Origin: Xanthobacteraceae bacterium
GTDB lineage: Bacteria > Pseudomonadota > Alphaproteobacteria > Rhizobiales > Xanthobacteraceae
DNA: 59,929 nucleotides
Direction of reading: 5' to 3'
Assembly (NCBI GenBank): GCA_019746355.1
Contig: JAIESC010000105.1
Location: forward strand, 1 to 59,929
The notes under the pieces are model-generated. The model searched no databases and was not told where the DNA came from. It saw only the letters and a program-made list of their open reading frames with translations. Made by a program: the position numbers and the translations under genes. Shown in pieces: positions 36,884-45,804 of this stretch (positions are counted from its first letter, which is position 1; every line of letters begins with the position of its first letter).

Positions 36884-38098
36884 TCAGGATGCGGCTTCGA
36901 CCAAAGCCAGGCCTTCGCCGCGCCAGTGGCCCACCGCCGTGACGACCGCCTGCGTCAGCGGGCCGGTCATCGCCCGCTCGCCCGCGGCGCTCGGCGGGAA
37001 CAGGCTACCACGGCTGACGGCGAGCGCCGCGAGGGCGACGTTCATGGGAAATTGCGGCTCCAGGGCAAAGCCCAGATAGGTGCCGGTGCCGCGGACGGCA
37101 ATGTCGCCGTGCTGGGCGAGGAAGGCGCGCTCCTCGGCGGTCGCGGGGGCGGCGCCCGAGGCGCCGGAGATCACGGCGGCCTTGCCGGGCTCGAGTTGGC
37201 CCGCGACCTTGCCCCACAACTTGCCGAGCGCCACGGTCACGTCGCCGGGGTTTCTCCGGCGCGACCAGTCGGAATGCACGGCGGTGAGCCGGGCGAGGCG
37301 CTTGGCGCCGCGGGCTTCGGCATGCTTGCGCGATTCGATCACCAGGAACGCGCCGAGCGAGCCGAGCGCGAAGCCCGGGCTCGCCTCGCGGTCCCACACC
37401 GGCACGAGCTTGTCCTTCAGGCTGAAGCCGCCGAACTCGTAGAGCATCAGGAGGTCGGGCCGCTCGGCGTTGTAGCCGCCGCCGACCAGCGCGATGTCGC
37501 TCTGGCCCGACGCGATCCGCGCATGCGCGATGCGGACCGCATCGACGCCCGCGGCCTCTTCGCCCATGAAGGTGCGCGACGAGCCGGTGACACCGTGCAC
37601 GATCGAGATGTTGCCGGCGAGGAGGTTGGAGAGCTGGGCGAGGAACAGCGTTGGCCTGAGATCGCTCATCAGCCGTTCGTTGAGGAAGGCCTCCGGCTTC
37701 TCCGCCGTGGGCAATCCGGACAGGATCGCCGTGTCGGCGTTGATGTCACGCTCGCCGCCGCCGGCCGCGACGATCATGTCGGTGCGGGCGAGGATTTCCG
37801 TGTTGCCCTTGATGCCCGCGGAGTCGAGCGCGAGGCCCGCCGCATAGGTGCCGATCCGCTGCCACGGCTCCATCTGCCGCTGATCGCCCTTCTTGGGGAT
37901 CTGCTTGTCGAAGTCGATCGCCGCGATCTTGTGAATGATGTAGGGCGGATAGGTGGTGGTGTCGGCCTGTGGCGTCCCGGAGCTGAGCCCCTGCCAATGC
38001 GCGTCCGGCCCCTCGCCGAGGCAGGAGACGATGCCGATCCCGGTGATAAAGGCCTCGCGGTCGCGCGCGCCGTCAGCTTCAGTCGCAGCACTAACCAT
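36884..38098 (-). CDS. fabF1XL: ketosynthase homologue with lost catalytic triad (chain-length-factor-like)
   Basis: 404 residues from ATG 38098, which overlaps the fabZ stop by eight bases. The fold runs FITGIGIVSCLGEGPDAHW to FALEPQFPMNVALAALAV. The position of the nucleophile Cys reads GVTGSSRTFMGEEAAG (Ser-Ser, no Cys), the first His region reads VISGASGAAPAT, and the second reads GTGTYLGFALEPQF. It therefore cannot work as an ordinary condensing enzyme and looks like the inactive partner of the downstream ketosynthase, as in KS/CLF pairs. This reading is from the sequence; heterodimerisation is inferred. Confidence 0.85.
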   Translation of the reverse strand: MVSAATEADGARDREAFITGIGIVSCLGEGPDAHWQGLSSGTPQADTTTYPPYIIHKIAAIDFDKQIPKKGDQRQMEPWQRIGTYAAGLALDSAGIKGNTEILARTDMIVAAGGGERDINADTAILSGLPTAEKPEAFLNERLMSDLRPTLFLAQLSNLLAGNISIVHGVTGSSRTFMGEEAAGVDAVRIAHARIASGQSDIALVGGGYNAERPDLLMLYEFGGFSLKDKLVPVWDREASPGFALGSLGAFLVIESRKHAEARGAKRLARLTAVHSDWSRRRNPGDVTVALGKLWGKVAGQLEPGKAAVISGASGAAPATAEERAFLAQHGDIAVRGTGTYLGFALEPQFPMNVALAALAVSRGSLFPPSAAGERAMTGPLTQAVVTAVGHWRGEGLALVEAAS

Positions 38099-38564
38099 GG
38101 GCCACCGCCTCCAGCGGGAGTGAGATGCGCTTGGCGACCGCGTGCATGTTGTCGAGGAACTCGCCCTTCGGGAAATCGACAACGCGGAAGGTGAGCTCCG
38201 CGTTGCATACCGTCTTGCCGTCGACCGCGACGCGCGCCTCGGTCATCGCAAAGCCCGAGCCCTCGTGCGCGATCTTGGCCGACACGATGAGCCCCTGGCC
38301 GGGCGTGACGAAGGTGCGGAGCTTGGCTTCCTTCACCGCGGCGAGAAACGGCATCTTGTCGAATTTCGTGCGGGCGATGATCAGCCAGCCGGACGCCTGC
38401 GCCATGCTTTCGATCAGCAGCACGCCCGGCATCAGCGGACGGCCGGGAAAATGTCCTTCGAAGATGGTGCTTTCGGTCGGGACGGTCGCTTCAATGCGGA
38501 TCGTCAGGTCGTTCAGATTGAGGTCGATGATCCGATCGATAAGCTGAAAATACTCGAGCCGCAT
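38091..38564 (-). CDS. fabZXL: (3R)-hydroxyacyl-ACP dehydratase of the VLCFA operon
   Basis: 157 residues with the hot-dog fold. FEGHFPGRPLMPGVLLIESM at about 35-54 contains the catalytic His and the helix with the acidic residue, as in FabZ. The C-terminal part is about ten residues longer than housekeeping FabZ. It lies 13 bases after acpXL and overlaps the next ketosynthase gene. It dehydrates hydroxyacyl intermediates during very-long-chain synthesis. Confidence 0.9.
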   Translation of the reverse strand: MRLEYFQLIDRIIDLNLNDLTIRIEATVPTESTIFEGHFPGRPLMPGVLLIESMAQASGWLIIARTKFDKMPFLAAVKEAKLRTFVTPGQGLIVSAKIAHEGSGFAMTEARVAVDGKTVCNAELTFRVVDFPKGEFLDNMHAVAKRISLPLEAVAHG

Positions 38565-38577
38565 TGGATGCCGGACA

Positions 38578-38859
38578 TCATTTGCCCTTGGCAGCGACCA
38601 GGTCGTCGATGCGGGAGCACAGGTTCTTCAGCACGAAGTACTGTTCGGTCGTGGCTTTGCCGTCGTTGACCTCCTGGGTCCACTGCTCGAGCGGCAGCTT
38701 GATGCCGAACGCCTTGTCGATGGCAAACGCGATATCGAGGAAGTCGAGGCTGTCGATGCCGAGGTCGTCGATCGCGTGGCTGTCGGGCTGGATCGTGTCG
38801 CGCTGGATGTCGCAGGTCTCGGCAATGATGTTCGCCACGGTGTCAAACGTCGAAGGCAT
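38578..38859 (-). CDS. acpXL: very-long-chain acyl carrier protein AcpXL
   Basis: 93 residues. [20 protein letters not shown] at about 31-50 carries the phosphopantetheine Ser in GIDSLDF. The rest ([38 protein letters not shown]) matches AcpXL of rhizobia nearly residue for residue, clearly distinct from housekeeping AcpP. It carries 27-hydroxyoctacosanoate-type chains to LpxXL. It is the first gene of the operon. Confidence 0.95.
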   Translation of the reverse strand: MPSTFDTVANIIAETCDIQRDTIQPDSHAIDDLGIDSLDFLDIAFAIDKAFGIKLPLEQWTQEVNDGKATTEQYFVLKNLCSRIDDLVAAKGK

Positions 38860-39219
38860 CTCTAAGTCCCTGTATGGTAACTGATTTTTGTCGCTGCGCC
38901 GAAGCTGGCACAGCGCCGGGACCGACGGTCGTTCCGCCCGGTATTCCCCACGGGTGAGGCCGTGTGCCCGTATAGCGAACGCAGGCCCTTAGTTCAATGG
39001 CGGCAAGGTGTTGCAGGAATTGCACACAGGCCGGCTATTTCAGGCGATTTCCGGTGCGCCGGTACCCCTGTCGCTCGAATCGGCTTAAGCGGCGTTCGGG
39101 GCTCATCTGGCGCGCGTGACCGTGACCTCGCATCGATCTGGTTAATCCGGCGGCCTTGCTCTCGCCACACGGACCGTGTGTTTCCGCGCCTCCCCCCAAC
39201 ATCGCTGGAGTCCTGTGGA
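38860..39219. other. divergent intergenic region between acpXL and rlpA-like gene
   Basis: 360 bases. It must hold the start signals of the acpXL operon. I see no convincing hexamer pair, hairpin or ORF. Confidence 0.4.
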
Positions 39220-39564
39220 ATGATCGGAAGATCGCTCGCCGCCATTTGCTTTTGCCTCACCGCCGCCGGGCCGCTCGCAAGCACAGCCCAGGCGGAAACC
39301 GGAATCGCCTCCGTCTACGGTTACGATGGGCAGAAGACCGCAAATGGCGAACGGGCCAATCCGCGCGGAATGACCGCGGCCCACCGGAGCCTTCCGTTCG
39401 GCACCATGGTCACGGTGGTCAACAGGAAGAACGGCCGCCAGGTGACGGTCCGCATCAACGACCGCGGCCCCTTCATTCGCGGCCGCATCATCGATCTCAC
39501 GCCCGCCGCGGCAAGCCAGCTCGGCTTCTCCGGCCTCGCGCCGGTGACGATCAGCATGAACTAG
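39220..39564 (+). CDS. RlpA-like double-psi beta-barrel protein
   Basis: 114 residues from ATG 39220: signal peptide MIGRSLAAICFCLTAAGPLA ending STAQA, then the RlpA barrel with GIASVYGYDGQKTANGE, MTAAHRSLPFGTMVTVVN, and VRINDRGPFIRGRIIDLT, where the Asp in NDRGP is the conserved catalytic position of lytic transglycosylases. There is no SPOR domain, so septal targeting is not expected. It probably trims peptidoglycan in the periplasm. Confidence 0.88.
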   Translation: MIGRSLAAICFCLTAAGPLASTAQAETGIASVYGYDGQKTANGERANPRGMTAAHRSLPFGTMVTVVNRKNGRQVTVRINDRGPFIRGRIIDLTPAAASQLGFSGLAPVTISMN

Positions 39565-39584
39565 AGAAAACAGGCAGGTCGGTT

Positions 39585-39902
39585 TCAGCGCGGCGCGATC
39601 GGCACATTGACCGGCGTGCAGCCCGGCCGTCCGATCAGCACGCAGTCCTGGTCCTTGCGCATGTGCGCCATCACGTCGGCGATCCAGATGCCGCCGGCGA
39701 CCAGCAGCACGGTGAAGCCCAGCGCCAGCACGTTCATCAGCATGCGGTGCCGGTACTCGCCCGGCTCCTCGGGCTCGCTTTCGAACTTCCTGAGGTCGGG
39801 GACCTGCGGGGAAGGCGGCGCGTGATGCACGAACAGCGAGCCGCCGCGCGGTCGGAACTGCAGGATCCGGCCCTCGGGCTCGCTTGAGTTCTCGCTGGTC
39901 AC
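39585..39902 (-). CDS. small rhizobial membrane protein of unknown function
   Basis: 105 residues. A polar N-terminus (GRILQFRPRGGSLFVHH), a charged linker (LRKFESEPEEPGEYRHR), one membrane helix (MLMNVLALGFTVLLVAGGIWIADVM) and a periplasmic tail with two Cys (KDQDCVLIGRPGCTPVNVP) that could form a disulphide. I recall this arrangement as a conserved hypothetical in Bradyrhizobium-group genomes. No function known to me. Confidence 0.75.
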   Translation of the reverse strand: MTSENSSEPEGRILQFRPRGGSLFVHHAPPSPQVPDLRKFESEPEEPGEYRHRMLMNVLALGFTVLLVAGGIWIADVMAHMRKDQDCVLIGRPGCTPVNVPIAPR

Positions 39903-40041
39903 GGCTTGCTACCTCGCCTGACCCGGAAATAGTACCACGAGTCCCTGCTGGCAATCGGGGACATTTTCGTGGCGGTAGCGGCCACATCAGGTTCCTTGTT
40001 CCCGTGGACGGCTGCGGGGGGGCGGGCCTATAGATGCGTGC

Positions 40042-40401
40042 ATGGACTTCCGCGCCATCCGCCGCGCCGTTGTGGCCCTGACCGCCGCCTATTCGATGGC
40101 GCTGCAGGCGCTGCTGCTGGCGTTCGTGGTGCCGCAGGTCGCAGCTCTCGCCGACCCGCTGACGGTGCTGTGCTCGACGATAGGCTTCGGAGATAGCGGC
40201 CCTCCGGCGCAGCACGAGATTCCCTGTCCCGCGGTCTGCGCCGCGATGGGACACGGTCTGACCGGCGCGCTGCCGGCCGGCATCGCCGCCGTCGCTTTGC
40301 TGCGCGAAGCGCACGCCGCGGTCGTGTCGTTGGCCGGCTGGATCGTCCCGCTGGTCTTTGCGGCAGGTCCGCAGCCGCCGCGCGGCCCCCCGGCGGCCTG
40401 A
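40042..40401 (+). CDS. DUF2946-like small membrane protein
   Basis: 119 residues: a basic N-terminus, hydrophobic helix AAYSMALQALLLAFVVPQVAA, a periplasmic loop with LCSTIGFGD and IPCPAVCAAMGH, a second hydrophobic region and the Pro-rich ending PPRGPPAA. The loop Cys pairs and the RGPPA ending recall DUF2946 proteins, which cluster with copper genes. The next gene is the copper chaperone PCu(A)C 95 bases downstream, which supports a role in copper handling. Family call is tentative. Confidence 0.6.
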   Translation: MDFRAIRRAVVALTAAYSMALQALLLAFVVPQVAALADPLTVLCSTIGFGDSGPPAQHEIPCPAVCAAMGHGLTGALPAGIAAVALLREAHAAVVSLAGWIVPLVFAAGPQPPRGPPAA

Positions 40402-40496
40402 TTTCCGAAACTGCATTGCTGCGTCGTGCGCCTTTGGGCGCGCAAGCGAACGCGTTCAAGAAACCGCGTTGAAATCATTCCGATTGGAGCACTGTC

Positions 40497-41000
40497 ATGA
40501 AGTCCGTTCTGCTCGCCATTGTCATGGCGCCTGTCCTGGCGCCTGTCTTGGCCTTCGCCACGGGTGCGGCATCCGCCCACGATTACAAAGTCGGTTCGCT
40601 GGAGATCCAGCATCCCTGGTCGCGCGCCACGCCCAGGGGCGCAAGCGTCGCCGGCGGCTACCTGAAGATCGTCAACAAAGGCACCGCGCCCGACCGCCTG
40701 GTCGGCGGCTCGACCGAGGCGGCGCCGAAGTTCGAGATCCACGAGATGTCGATGGAAGGCGGCGTGATGAAGATGCGCATGCTGCCGAAGGGCCTCGAGA
40801 TCAAGCCGGGGCAGACCGTCGAGTTCAAGCCGGGCAGCTATCACCTGATGTTCGTCGGCATCACCACGCCGCTCGAACAGGGCAAGCGCGTCAAGGGCAC
40901 GCTCGAGTTCGAGAAGGCCGGCAAGGTCGAGGTCGAGTACGCCGTCGAAGCCATCGGCGGCACGCCGAAGGGGCACGGTGGCGGCGGTCATAACCACTGA
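40497..41000 (+). CDS. periplasmic copper chaperone PCu(A)C
   Basis: 167 residues. A signal peptide ends near GAASAHDYKVG. The Cu(I) site is visible as HEMSMEGGVMKMRM near residues 81-95 and YHLMF near 122, fitting the H-M-x10-M-x21-H-x-M pattern. The C-terminus ends in GHGGGGHNH, a His tail that may hold Cu(II). PCu(A)C delivers copper to cytochrome oxidase Cu-A and related sites. Confidence 0.92.
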   Translation: MKSVLLAIVMAPVLAPVLAFATGAASAHDYKVGSLEIQHPWSRATPRGASVAGGYLKIVNKGTAPDRLVGGSTEAAPKFEIHEMSMEGGVMKMRMLPKGLEIKPGQTVEFKPGSYHLMFVGITTPLEQGKRVKGTLEFEKAGKVEVEYAVEAIGGTPKGHGGGGHNH

Positions 41001-41038
41001 GCCTTCGGCCACAAGCCGGCGCCACACCCATCGGCGTC

Positions 41039-41097
41039 ATCGCCGGGCATACCCGTCCGAAGGACGGCGTCGCTTCGCTCGCCTGTGTCCCGGCGAT
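41039..41097. repeat. branched palindromic repeat
   Basis: Outer arms ATCGCCGGG (41039-41047) and CCCGGCGAT (41089-41097) enclose a nested CCGTCC/GGACGG hairpin (41053-41067). Typical of REP-like elements placed after convergent genes. Confidence 0.65.
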
Positions 41098-41132
41098 CCC
41101 GCTTGGGGACGCACTATGCCAGCCTAAGCGAG

Positions 41133-41155
41133 ATGCCCGCGACAAGCGCGGGCAT
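41133..41155. repeat. short palindromic repeat/terminator hairpin
   Basis: ATGCCCGCG (41133-41141), loop ACAAG, CGCGGGCAT (41147-41155). A perfect 9-bp stem in the gap between convergent PCu(A)C and ubiD-like genes; no T-run. Confidence 0.6.
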
Positions 41156-41190
41156 GACAGCTTCGATAGGGGCGTAAACGGGCACAAAAA

Positions 41191-42600
41191 TCATTCCTTG
41201 CGATACCCCGGAATGAACGCTTCCATATCGATCGACTGAAACCCCGGCACCGAAATCTCGTCTGGATAGTTCGCCTTCCGCGTTGCGTCGATCCCCATCT
41301 TGGTGACGAGGTTCGAGCCGCCCGCCGGATCGTACGACGCGGGATCGAGCGGCGAGCCCTTGGCATAGGGCACCATGAAGGTGTCGGTGTCGGCGCGCAC
41401 GCGCGTGGCGATGGCGTGCAGCACCTCGGTGTCGCTGTTGATGTCGACGTCGTGGTCCACCACCACGACGAACTTCAGGAACGGGTCGGCGACGAACGCC
41501 GCCATCGCCGCAAGCTTGGCCTCGCCCTCCTGCATCTTTTCCAGCGCGATGTAGCAGATGAAGCGGAAGCGTCCCGAGCGTGGCACATTCACGCCGCGCA
41601 CCGTCGGGCAGGCGATCTTCACCGTCTCCTCGATGAAGCTCGTGCGGATCAGCCCCGACAGCAGCAGGTTGTCGGCATGGCCGACGAAGGCGTTCTGGTA
41701 GAGCGGGTTCTTGCGCCGGGTGATGGCCTTGATCTCCAGCACCGGGTTCAGACGCTGCGGCCCGTAGGTGCCGGGATATTCGCCGAACGGCGCCTCCATG
41801 CGGCGCTCCACTGGCCGGATCTCGCACTCCAGCACGATCTCGGCGTTGGCCGGCACGTCGAGCGGGATGGTCTTGCAGCGAGTAAGCGGCACCGGCCGCT
41901 GCAGCATGCCGCCGGCGATCCTGATCTCGTCGGAGTCGAGCGTCGAGAAGCAGAGCGAGCCGATGAAGAACGCCGGATGGTGACCGATGACGATCGCGAC
42001 CGGGCAGGGCAGGCCGCGCTTCTCGTATTTCTTCCAGATGATGTTGCCGTCGGCGGTCTCCGACAGCTGCACGCCGAGCAGGTTCTTCTCGTGCACCTGG
42101 TGCCGGTAGATCCCGACATTGTTGATCCCGGTCTCGGGATCGCGCATCACGGCGAGTCCCGCGGTGATGTACTTGCCCGCGTCCTTCTCGTGATAGGTGC
42201 AGATCGGCAAATCCTCGACGCTCACGTCCTTGCCGAGGAACACCTCCTCGTGCACCGGCGCATCCGTCACCATCACCGGATCGATCGGATTGGCCTGCCG
42301 CGCCGCGCATTCCTTGACGAACGCCCTCACGTCGCCCGCCTCCATGCCGAGGCCTAGCCGCAGCCGCTCGAAGCTCGCATGCATGTTGGCAATCAGCGGA
42401 ATCTTCGAGCCTTTGACGTTCTCGAAGATCACCAGCGGGAATTTTTCGTCGCGCTCCAGCCGTTCGAGGATGCCCGACACGCCGAACTTCGGATCGACCT
42501 CGTTCTTGATCCGCACGATGTGCCCGGGGTGCTCCTTCTCGAGGAACTCGATGAAGCCGCGCAGGTCCGGCGTGTAGGGGGAGTTGGACGGCGTGGTCAT
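41191..42600 (-). CDS. UbiD-family decarboxylase
   Basis: 469 residues, normal for UbiD enzymes. NNVGIYRHQVHEKNLLGVQL near 160-180 is the prenyl-FMN/metal region (family NxGxYRxQ), and ECEIRPVERRMEAPFGEYPGTYG near 258-280 carries the acidic residues of the catalytic Glu-Arg-Glu network. These enzymes reversibly decarboxylate aromatic or unsaturated acids using prenylated FMN made by UbiX, which is not seen here. Substrate unknown; the isolated context does not favour ubiquinone synthesis. Confidence 0.88.
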   Translation of the reverse strand: MTTPSNSPYTPDLRGFIEFLEKEHPGHIVRIKNEVDPKFGVSGILERLERDEKFPLVIFENVKGSKIPLIANMHASFERLRLGLGMEAGDVRAFVKECAARQANPIDPVMVTDAPVHEEVFLGKDVSVEDLPICTYHEKDAGKYITAGLAVMRDPETGINNVGIYRHQVHEKNLLGVQLSETADGNIIWKKYEKRGLPCPVAIVIGHHPAFFIGSLCFSTLDSDEIRIAGGMLQRPVPLTRCKTIPLDVPANAEIVLECEIRPVERRMEAPFGEYPGTYGPQRLNPVLEIKAITRRKNPLYQNAFVGHADNLLLSGLIRTSFIEETVKIACPTVRGVNVPRSGRFRFICYIALEKMQEGEAKLAAMAAFVADPFLKFVVVVDHDVDINSDTEVLHAIATRVRADTDTFMVPYAKGSPLDPASYDPAGGSNLVTKMGIDATRKANYPDEISVPGFQSIDMEAFIPGYRKE

Positions 42601-42778
42601 GCCTTGAGGGTCTCACACATAGAACAGGTCCGCACAGCGCATGCCGCACGGGCTCTTAGCATGGCACGACCGGCAAAGCGTCACCAAGGCTCGCGCCGTC
42701 GCAGCAGCCATGACTTGATCGCGCCGCGGACGGCTTCATTCGCGCAGTCGTGCGCGTGACGTGAGCCTGATTGCCGGA

Positions 42779-43447
42779 TCACCGCTCCGGACGCGATTTC
42801 GCTTGAGCCACAAAGCTCCGGACCTTTTCCAGGTCCTTCGTGTGGCTTCCGTCGTCTCGATCCGTCCTGGTCTTGGAGTCGACCCCGGCCGGCCGCACCG
42901 TCTTGATGGCATCGGCAACGTTGTCGGGCCCGAGCCCTCCGGCAATGATGACCGGGATGCGCACGGCCTCGACGATCTTTCGGTCAATGTCCCAATTGTG
43001 GGTCACGCCCAACGCGCCGATTTGAATGTCGCCCGGCCGATGGCTGTCCAACAGCAGCCAGTCGGCGATCCCGTCATAGCTCTGTGCCACGGCAATGCTT
43101 GCATCGCCGGTGACCGGGATGCTTCGCATCACGGTCAGCGGCCCGCACCGCTCCCTGAGGTGCTGCACCTCGGATGGCGTCAGCAGATCGGTCGACGCGC
43201 CAAGGTGCACGATGGCCGGCTTCAGCTCGGAAATGACCCCTTCGAGGAACCGGACATCGGCCGACAGCAGCAGCGCGACGCCCACGGCGGATGACGGGAT
43301 GGCGGAAAATATCCGCCGCGCCTGTTGCACCGACTGCTCGCGCGGGAATGTTCCATCGCCCACGAGAACCCCGATGTGATCGACGCCGAGGTTGCCGAGC
43401 GCACGGGCTTCTTCGGGGCTGCTGACCTCATAGATCTGGACCAGCAT
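42779..43447 (-). CDS. TrpF-like TIM-barrel protein lacking the catalytic Cys
   Basis: 222 residues resembling phosphoribosylanthranilate isomerase: ADWLLLDSHRPG (general-acid Asp region) and VIIAGGLGPDNVADAIKTVRPAGVDSKTRTD (phosphate-binding end) are well kept. But the first strand, normally VKICGL with the essential Cys, reads VQIYEVSSPEEA, with Tyr in place of Cys. It stands alone, away from trpB/trpA. A genuine TrpF activity is doubtful; it may be a paralogue with another sugar-phosphate or structural role. Confidence 0.7.
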   Translation of the reverse strand: MLVQIYEVSSPEEARALGNLGVDHIGVLVGDGTFPREQSVQQARRIFSAIPSSAVGVALLLSADVRFLEGVISELKPAIVHLGASTDLLTPSEVQHLRERCGPLTVMRSIPVTGDASIAVAQSYDGIADWLLLDSHRPGDIQIGALGVTHNWDIDRKIVEAVRIPVIIAGGLGPDNVADAIKTVRPAGVDSKTRTDRDDGSHTKDLEKVRSFVAQAKSRPER

Positions 43448-43486
43448 CGCTACGCGCCGTGAACAAATCGGTGCATCACGCTCGCA

Positions 43487-44095
43487 CTACGCCGGCTCCT
43501 TGAACGGCATCGGCAGCTCGGCCGGGATTGCCGCGCGGAACGTGTTCAGCGTCATCGAGATCAGCGCGTAGTAGCCGCAGATGCCGACCAGCTCGACCAG
43601 GCCGGTGTCGCCGAACAGGGCGTGCGCGCGCTTGTAGGTTTTGTCGCTGACGCGCTTGCTCTTGTAGAGCTCCTTGACGAAATCGATGATGATCTTCTCG
43701 TCTTTCGCGGCCGACTTCGGCTCGCGCCCGGCCTGGATCGCCTTCACTGTCTCCGGCTTCACGCCCGCCTTCAGCGCCTGCGGCTCATGCGCGATCCATT
43801 CGTACTGTGCCTTCCAGTGATGCGCGGTGGCGAGGATCGCGGTCTCCGACTGCCGCGGCGACAGCGAGGTCTTGTAGCGGCAATGCGCGCCGAGCGCCTG
43901 GGCGAGATGGCCGAGCTCCGGCGAGTTGAGCCAGATCTGGAACGGGCCGGTCAGCTTCTTGCGGATGCCGCGCGGTCCCGAATAGATCGCGTCGCGCAGC
44001 GCGCGCTGCAGCGCGCTCATCTGCTCGTCGGTGATGTCCTTCAGGCGGTAGGACGGACGCTTCTCGGCACGCTTCGCAGCACTCTTCTTGGCCAT
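43487..44095 (-). CDS. carboxymuconolactone decarboxylase-family protein
   Basis: 202 residues from ATG 44095, preceded by GAGAAAG as a ribosome site. The N-terminus is very basic (MAKKSAAKRAEKRPSYRLK). The CMD helices follow: LSPRQSETAILATAHHWKAQYEWIAHEPQA near 80-110 holds the Glu and the Y-E-W...H pattern of the non-peroxidase branch, with no CxxC pair. DFVKELYKSKRVSDKTYKRA and VELVGICGYYALISMTLNTF close the bundle. Reaction unknown. Confidence 0.82.
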   Translation of the reverse strand: MAKKSAAKRAEKRPSYRLKDITDEQMSALQRALRDAIYSGPRGIRKKLTGPFQIWLNSPELGHLAQALGAHCRYKTSLSPRQSETAILATAHHWKAQYEWIAHEPQALKAGVKPETVKAIQAGREPKSAAKDEKIIIDFVKELYKSKRVSDKTYKRAHALFGDTGLVELVGICGYYALISMTLNTFRAAIPAELPMPFKEPA

Positions 44096-44263
44096 CGTTC
44101 TTTCTCGGGGATTTGCTTGTTCGGCGGGAGTTCGGGAAGCTTTTGTAACAGGCGGCCGCGGCGTTTGACAGCCTCCCGCGCGTCGGCCATCCATAGCGCG
44201 TCGTAGACGCGCGTAAACGCGCTGGTGGCGGGCGATCGTTTCAGGTTTTCAAGCGGACGGACC

Positions 44264-45451
44264 ATGATGGCAGGTATTCTCATCCTCGGCGCGGGACAGG
44301 CGGCGGCGCAACTGGCCATCAGCCTGCGGCAGGGCGGCTACGCGGGCGCGATCCGTATGGTCGGCGACGAGCCCTATGCGCCGTATCAGCGGCCGCCGCT
44401 GTCCAAGGCGTTCCTCAAGGACAAGGCGTCGATCGACACCCTGCTGCTGCGCCGCGAAAGCTATTGGGCCGACCATCAGGTTGCGCTGGAGCTTGGCGCG
44501 GCGGCGGCTTCCGTTGATCTCCGCGGCAAACGAGTGACGCTGCGTAACGGCCGGACGTTGCCCTACGACACCCTGGTGTTTGCGACCGGGACGCGGGCGC
44601 GCGACCTGCCGCTGCCCGGCATCAAGCTCGACGGCGTGTTCTCGCTTCGCAAGATCGACGACGTGAAGCGGCTCCGCCCCGCGCTCGATCAGGCGCGCCG
44701 TATAGCCATCGTCGGCGCGGGCTATATCGGGCTCGAGGTCGCGGCCGTGCTGCGGCAGGAGGACCGCGCGGCGACCGTGGTGGAGGCCGAGGCACGGGTG
44801 ATGAAGCGCGTGGCCGGCGAGGAGGTGTCCGCCTTCTTCGACCGCCTGCACCGCTCGCGCGGCGTCGACATCCGGCTCGGCGCCAGGCTTGCGGGCATCG
44901 AGGGCGAGGGGCGGGCCGTGGGCCTGGCGCTCGTCTCCGGCGAGAAGATCGCGGCCGATGTTGTGCTGGTCGCGACCGGCGCCCGCGCCAATGACGATCT
45001 GGCCGCGGCCGCGGGCCTTACCTGCGAGGACGGCATCGTGGTCGACGATTTCGCCCGCGCGGCGCCCGGCGTCTACGCCATCGGCGACTGCGCGCGGTTC
45101 TTCTCGCATCGCTACGGGCGCAAGATCCGGCTCGAATGCGTGCAGAACGCCATCGATCAGGCCAAGGCCGCGGCACAGGCGATCTTGGGGAAGCCCGTGC
45201 CCTACGATCCGGTGCCGTGGTTCTGGTCCGACCAGTACGAGATCAAGCTGCAGATCACCGGCCTGCTCGACGGCTACGACGCCTGCGAAACCGTCGGCGT
45301 TCCGGACGAAGCCCGCTTCTCGGTGGAGTATCGCAAGGCCGGCAAGCTGATCGCGGTCGACGCGATCAACGACGGCCGTGCCCACATGCTCGGCCGCCGC
45401 CGCATCGCCGCCGACCTGCCGGAGCGCGCCGCGGTCACCGTCGAAGGCTGA
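44264..45451 (+). CDS. FAD-dependent ferredoxin/rubredoxin reductase
   Basis: 395 residues from ATG 44264 (a second ATG follows directly). ILGAGQAAAQLAISLR is the FAD dinucleotide motif, PYAPYQRPPLSKAFL the flavin loop of ferredoxin reductases, IVGAGYIGLEVAAVLR the NAD(P)H motif near residue 150, and GVYAIGDCARF near 270 the second FAD site. The C-terminal domain shows WFWSDQYEIKLQITG. It passes electrons from NAD(P)H to a ferredoxin for an oxygenase or P450. No ferredoxin gene is adjacent. Confidence 0.92.
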   Translation: MMAGILILGAGQAAAQLAISLRQGGYAGAIRMVGDEPYAPYQRPPLSKAFLKDKASIDTLLLRRESYWADHQVALELGAAAASVDLRGKRVTLRNGRTLPYDTLVFATGTRARDLPLPGIKLDGVFSLRKIDDVKRLRPALDQARRIAIVGAGYIGLEVAAVLRQEDRAATVVEAEARVMKRVAGEEVSAFFDRLHRSRGVDIRLGARLAGIEGEGRAVGLALVSGEKIAADVVLVATGARANDDLAAAAGLTCEDGIVVDDFARAAPGVYAIGDCARFFSHRYGRKIRLECVQNAIDQAKAAAQAILGKPVPYDPVPWFWSDQYEIKLQITGLLDGYDACETVGVPDEARFSVEYRKAGKLIAVDAINDGRAHMLGRRRIAADLPERAAVTVEG

Positions 45452-45456
45452 AGAAG

Positions 45457-45804
45457 ATGCGCGCCTTCCTCGCCGTGCTGTTTCTCCTGGCGTCGGTCGC
45501 GCCTTCGCTTGCCGAGATCAGGGCGGGCGCCATCAGAGTGGTAAGGCCCAATTCGATCTGGTTTGAGGACGCGACAAAGCTGACCGAATGGCAGAAACTC
45601 CGGAAAAGCAGTGGCGTCGCTGCCTTCATATCTTATCAGAAGAGCATTCTCACCAGCCGCGAGGCCAGGCAGTTCATCAATCCGCGCAGCGTCAAAACTC
45701 TTGGCTACGAGCGCAGAAAAAATCAGATCACGGTCGAAATGAAATCCGAGGGCCGGTTGCAAGGCAGCACATGGTTTCTCGACGCCAGTGCCTTGACGCA
45801 TTAG
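45457..45804 (+). CDS. small secreted protein of unknown function
   Basis: 115 residues from ATG 45457, five bases after the reductase stop. The signal peptide MRAFLAVLFLLASVAPSLA ends at SLA-E. The mature part is basic with no Cys: IRVVRPNSIWFEDATKLTEW, RQFINPRSVKTLGYERRKNQ. No domain recognised. Its stop overlaps the convergent AraC gene by four bases. Confidence 0.65.
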   Translation: MRAFLAVLFLLASVAPSLAEIRAGAIRVVRPNSIWFEDATKLTEWQKLRKSSGVAAFISYQKSILTSREARQFINPRSVKTLGYERRKNQITVEMKSEGRLQGSTWFLDASALTH

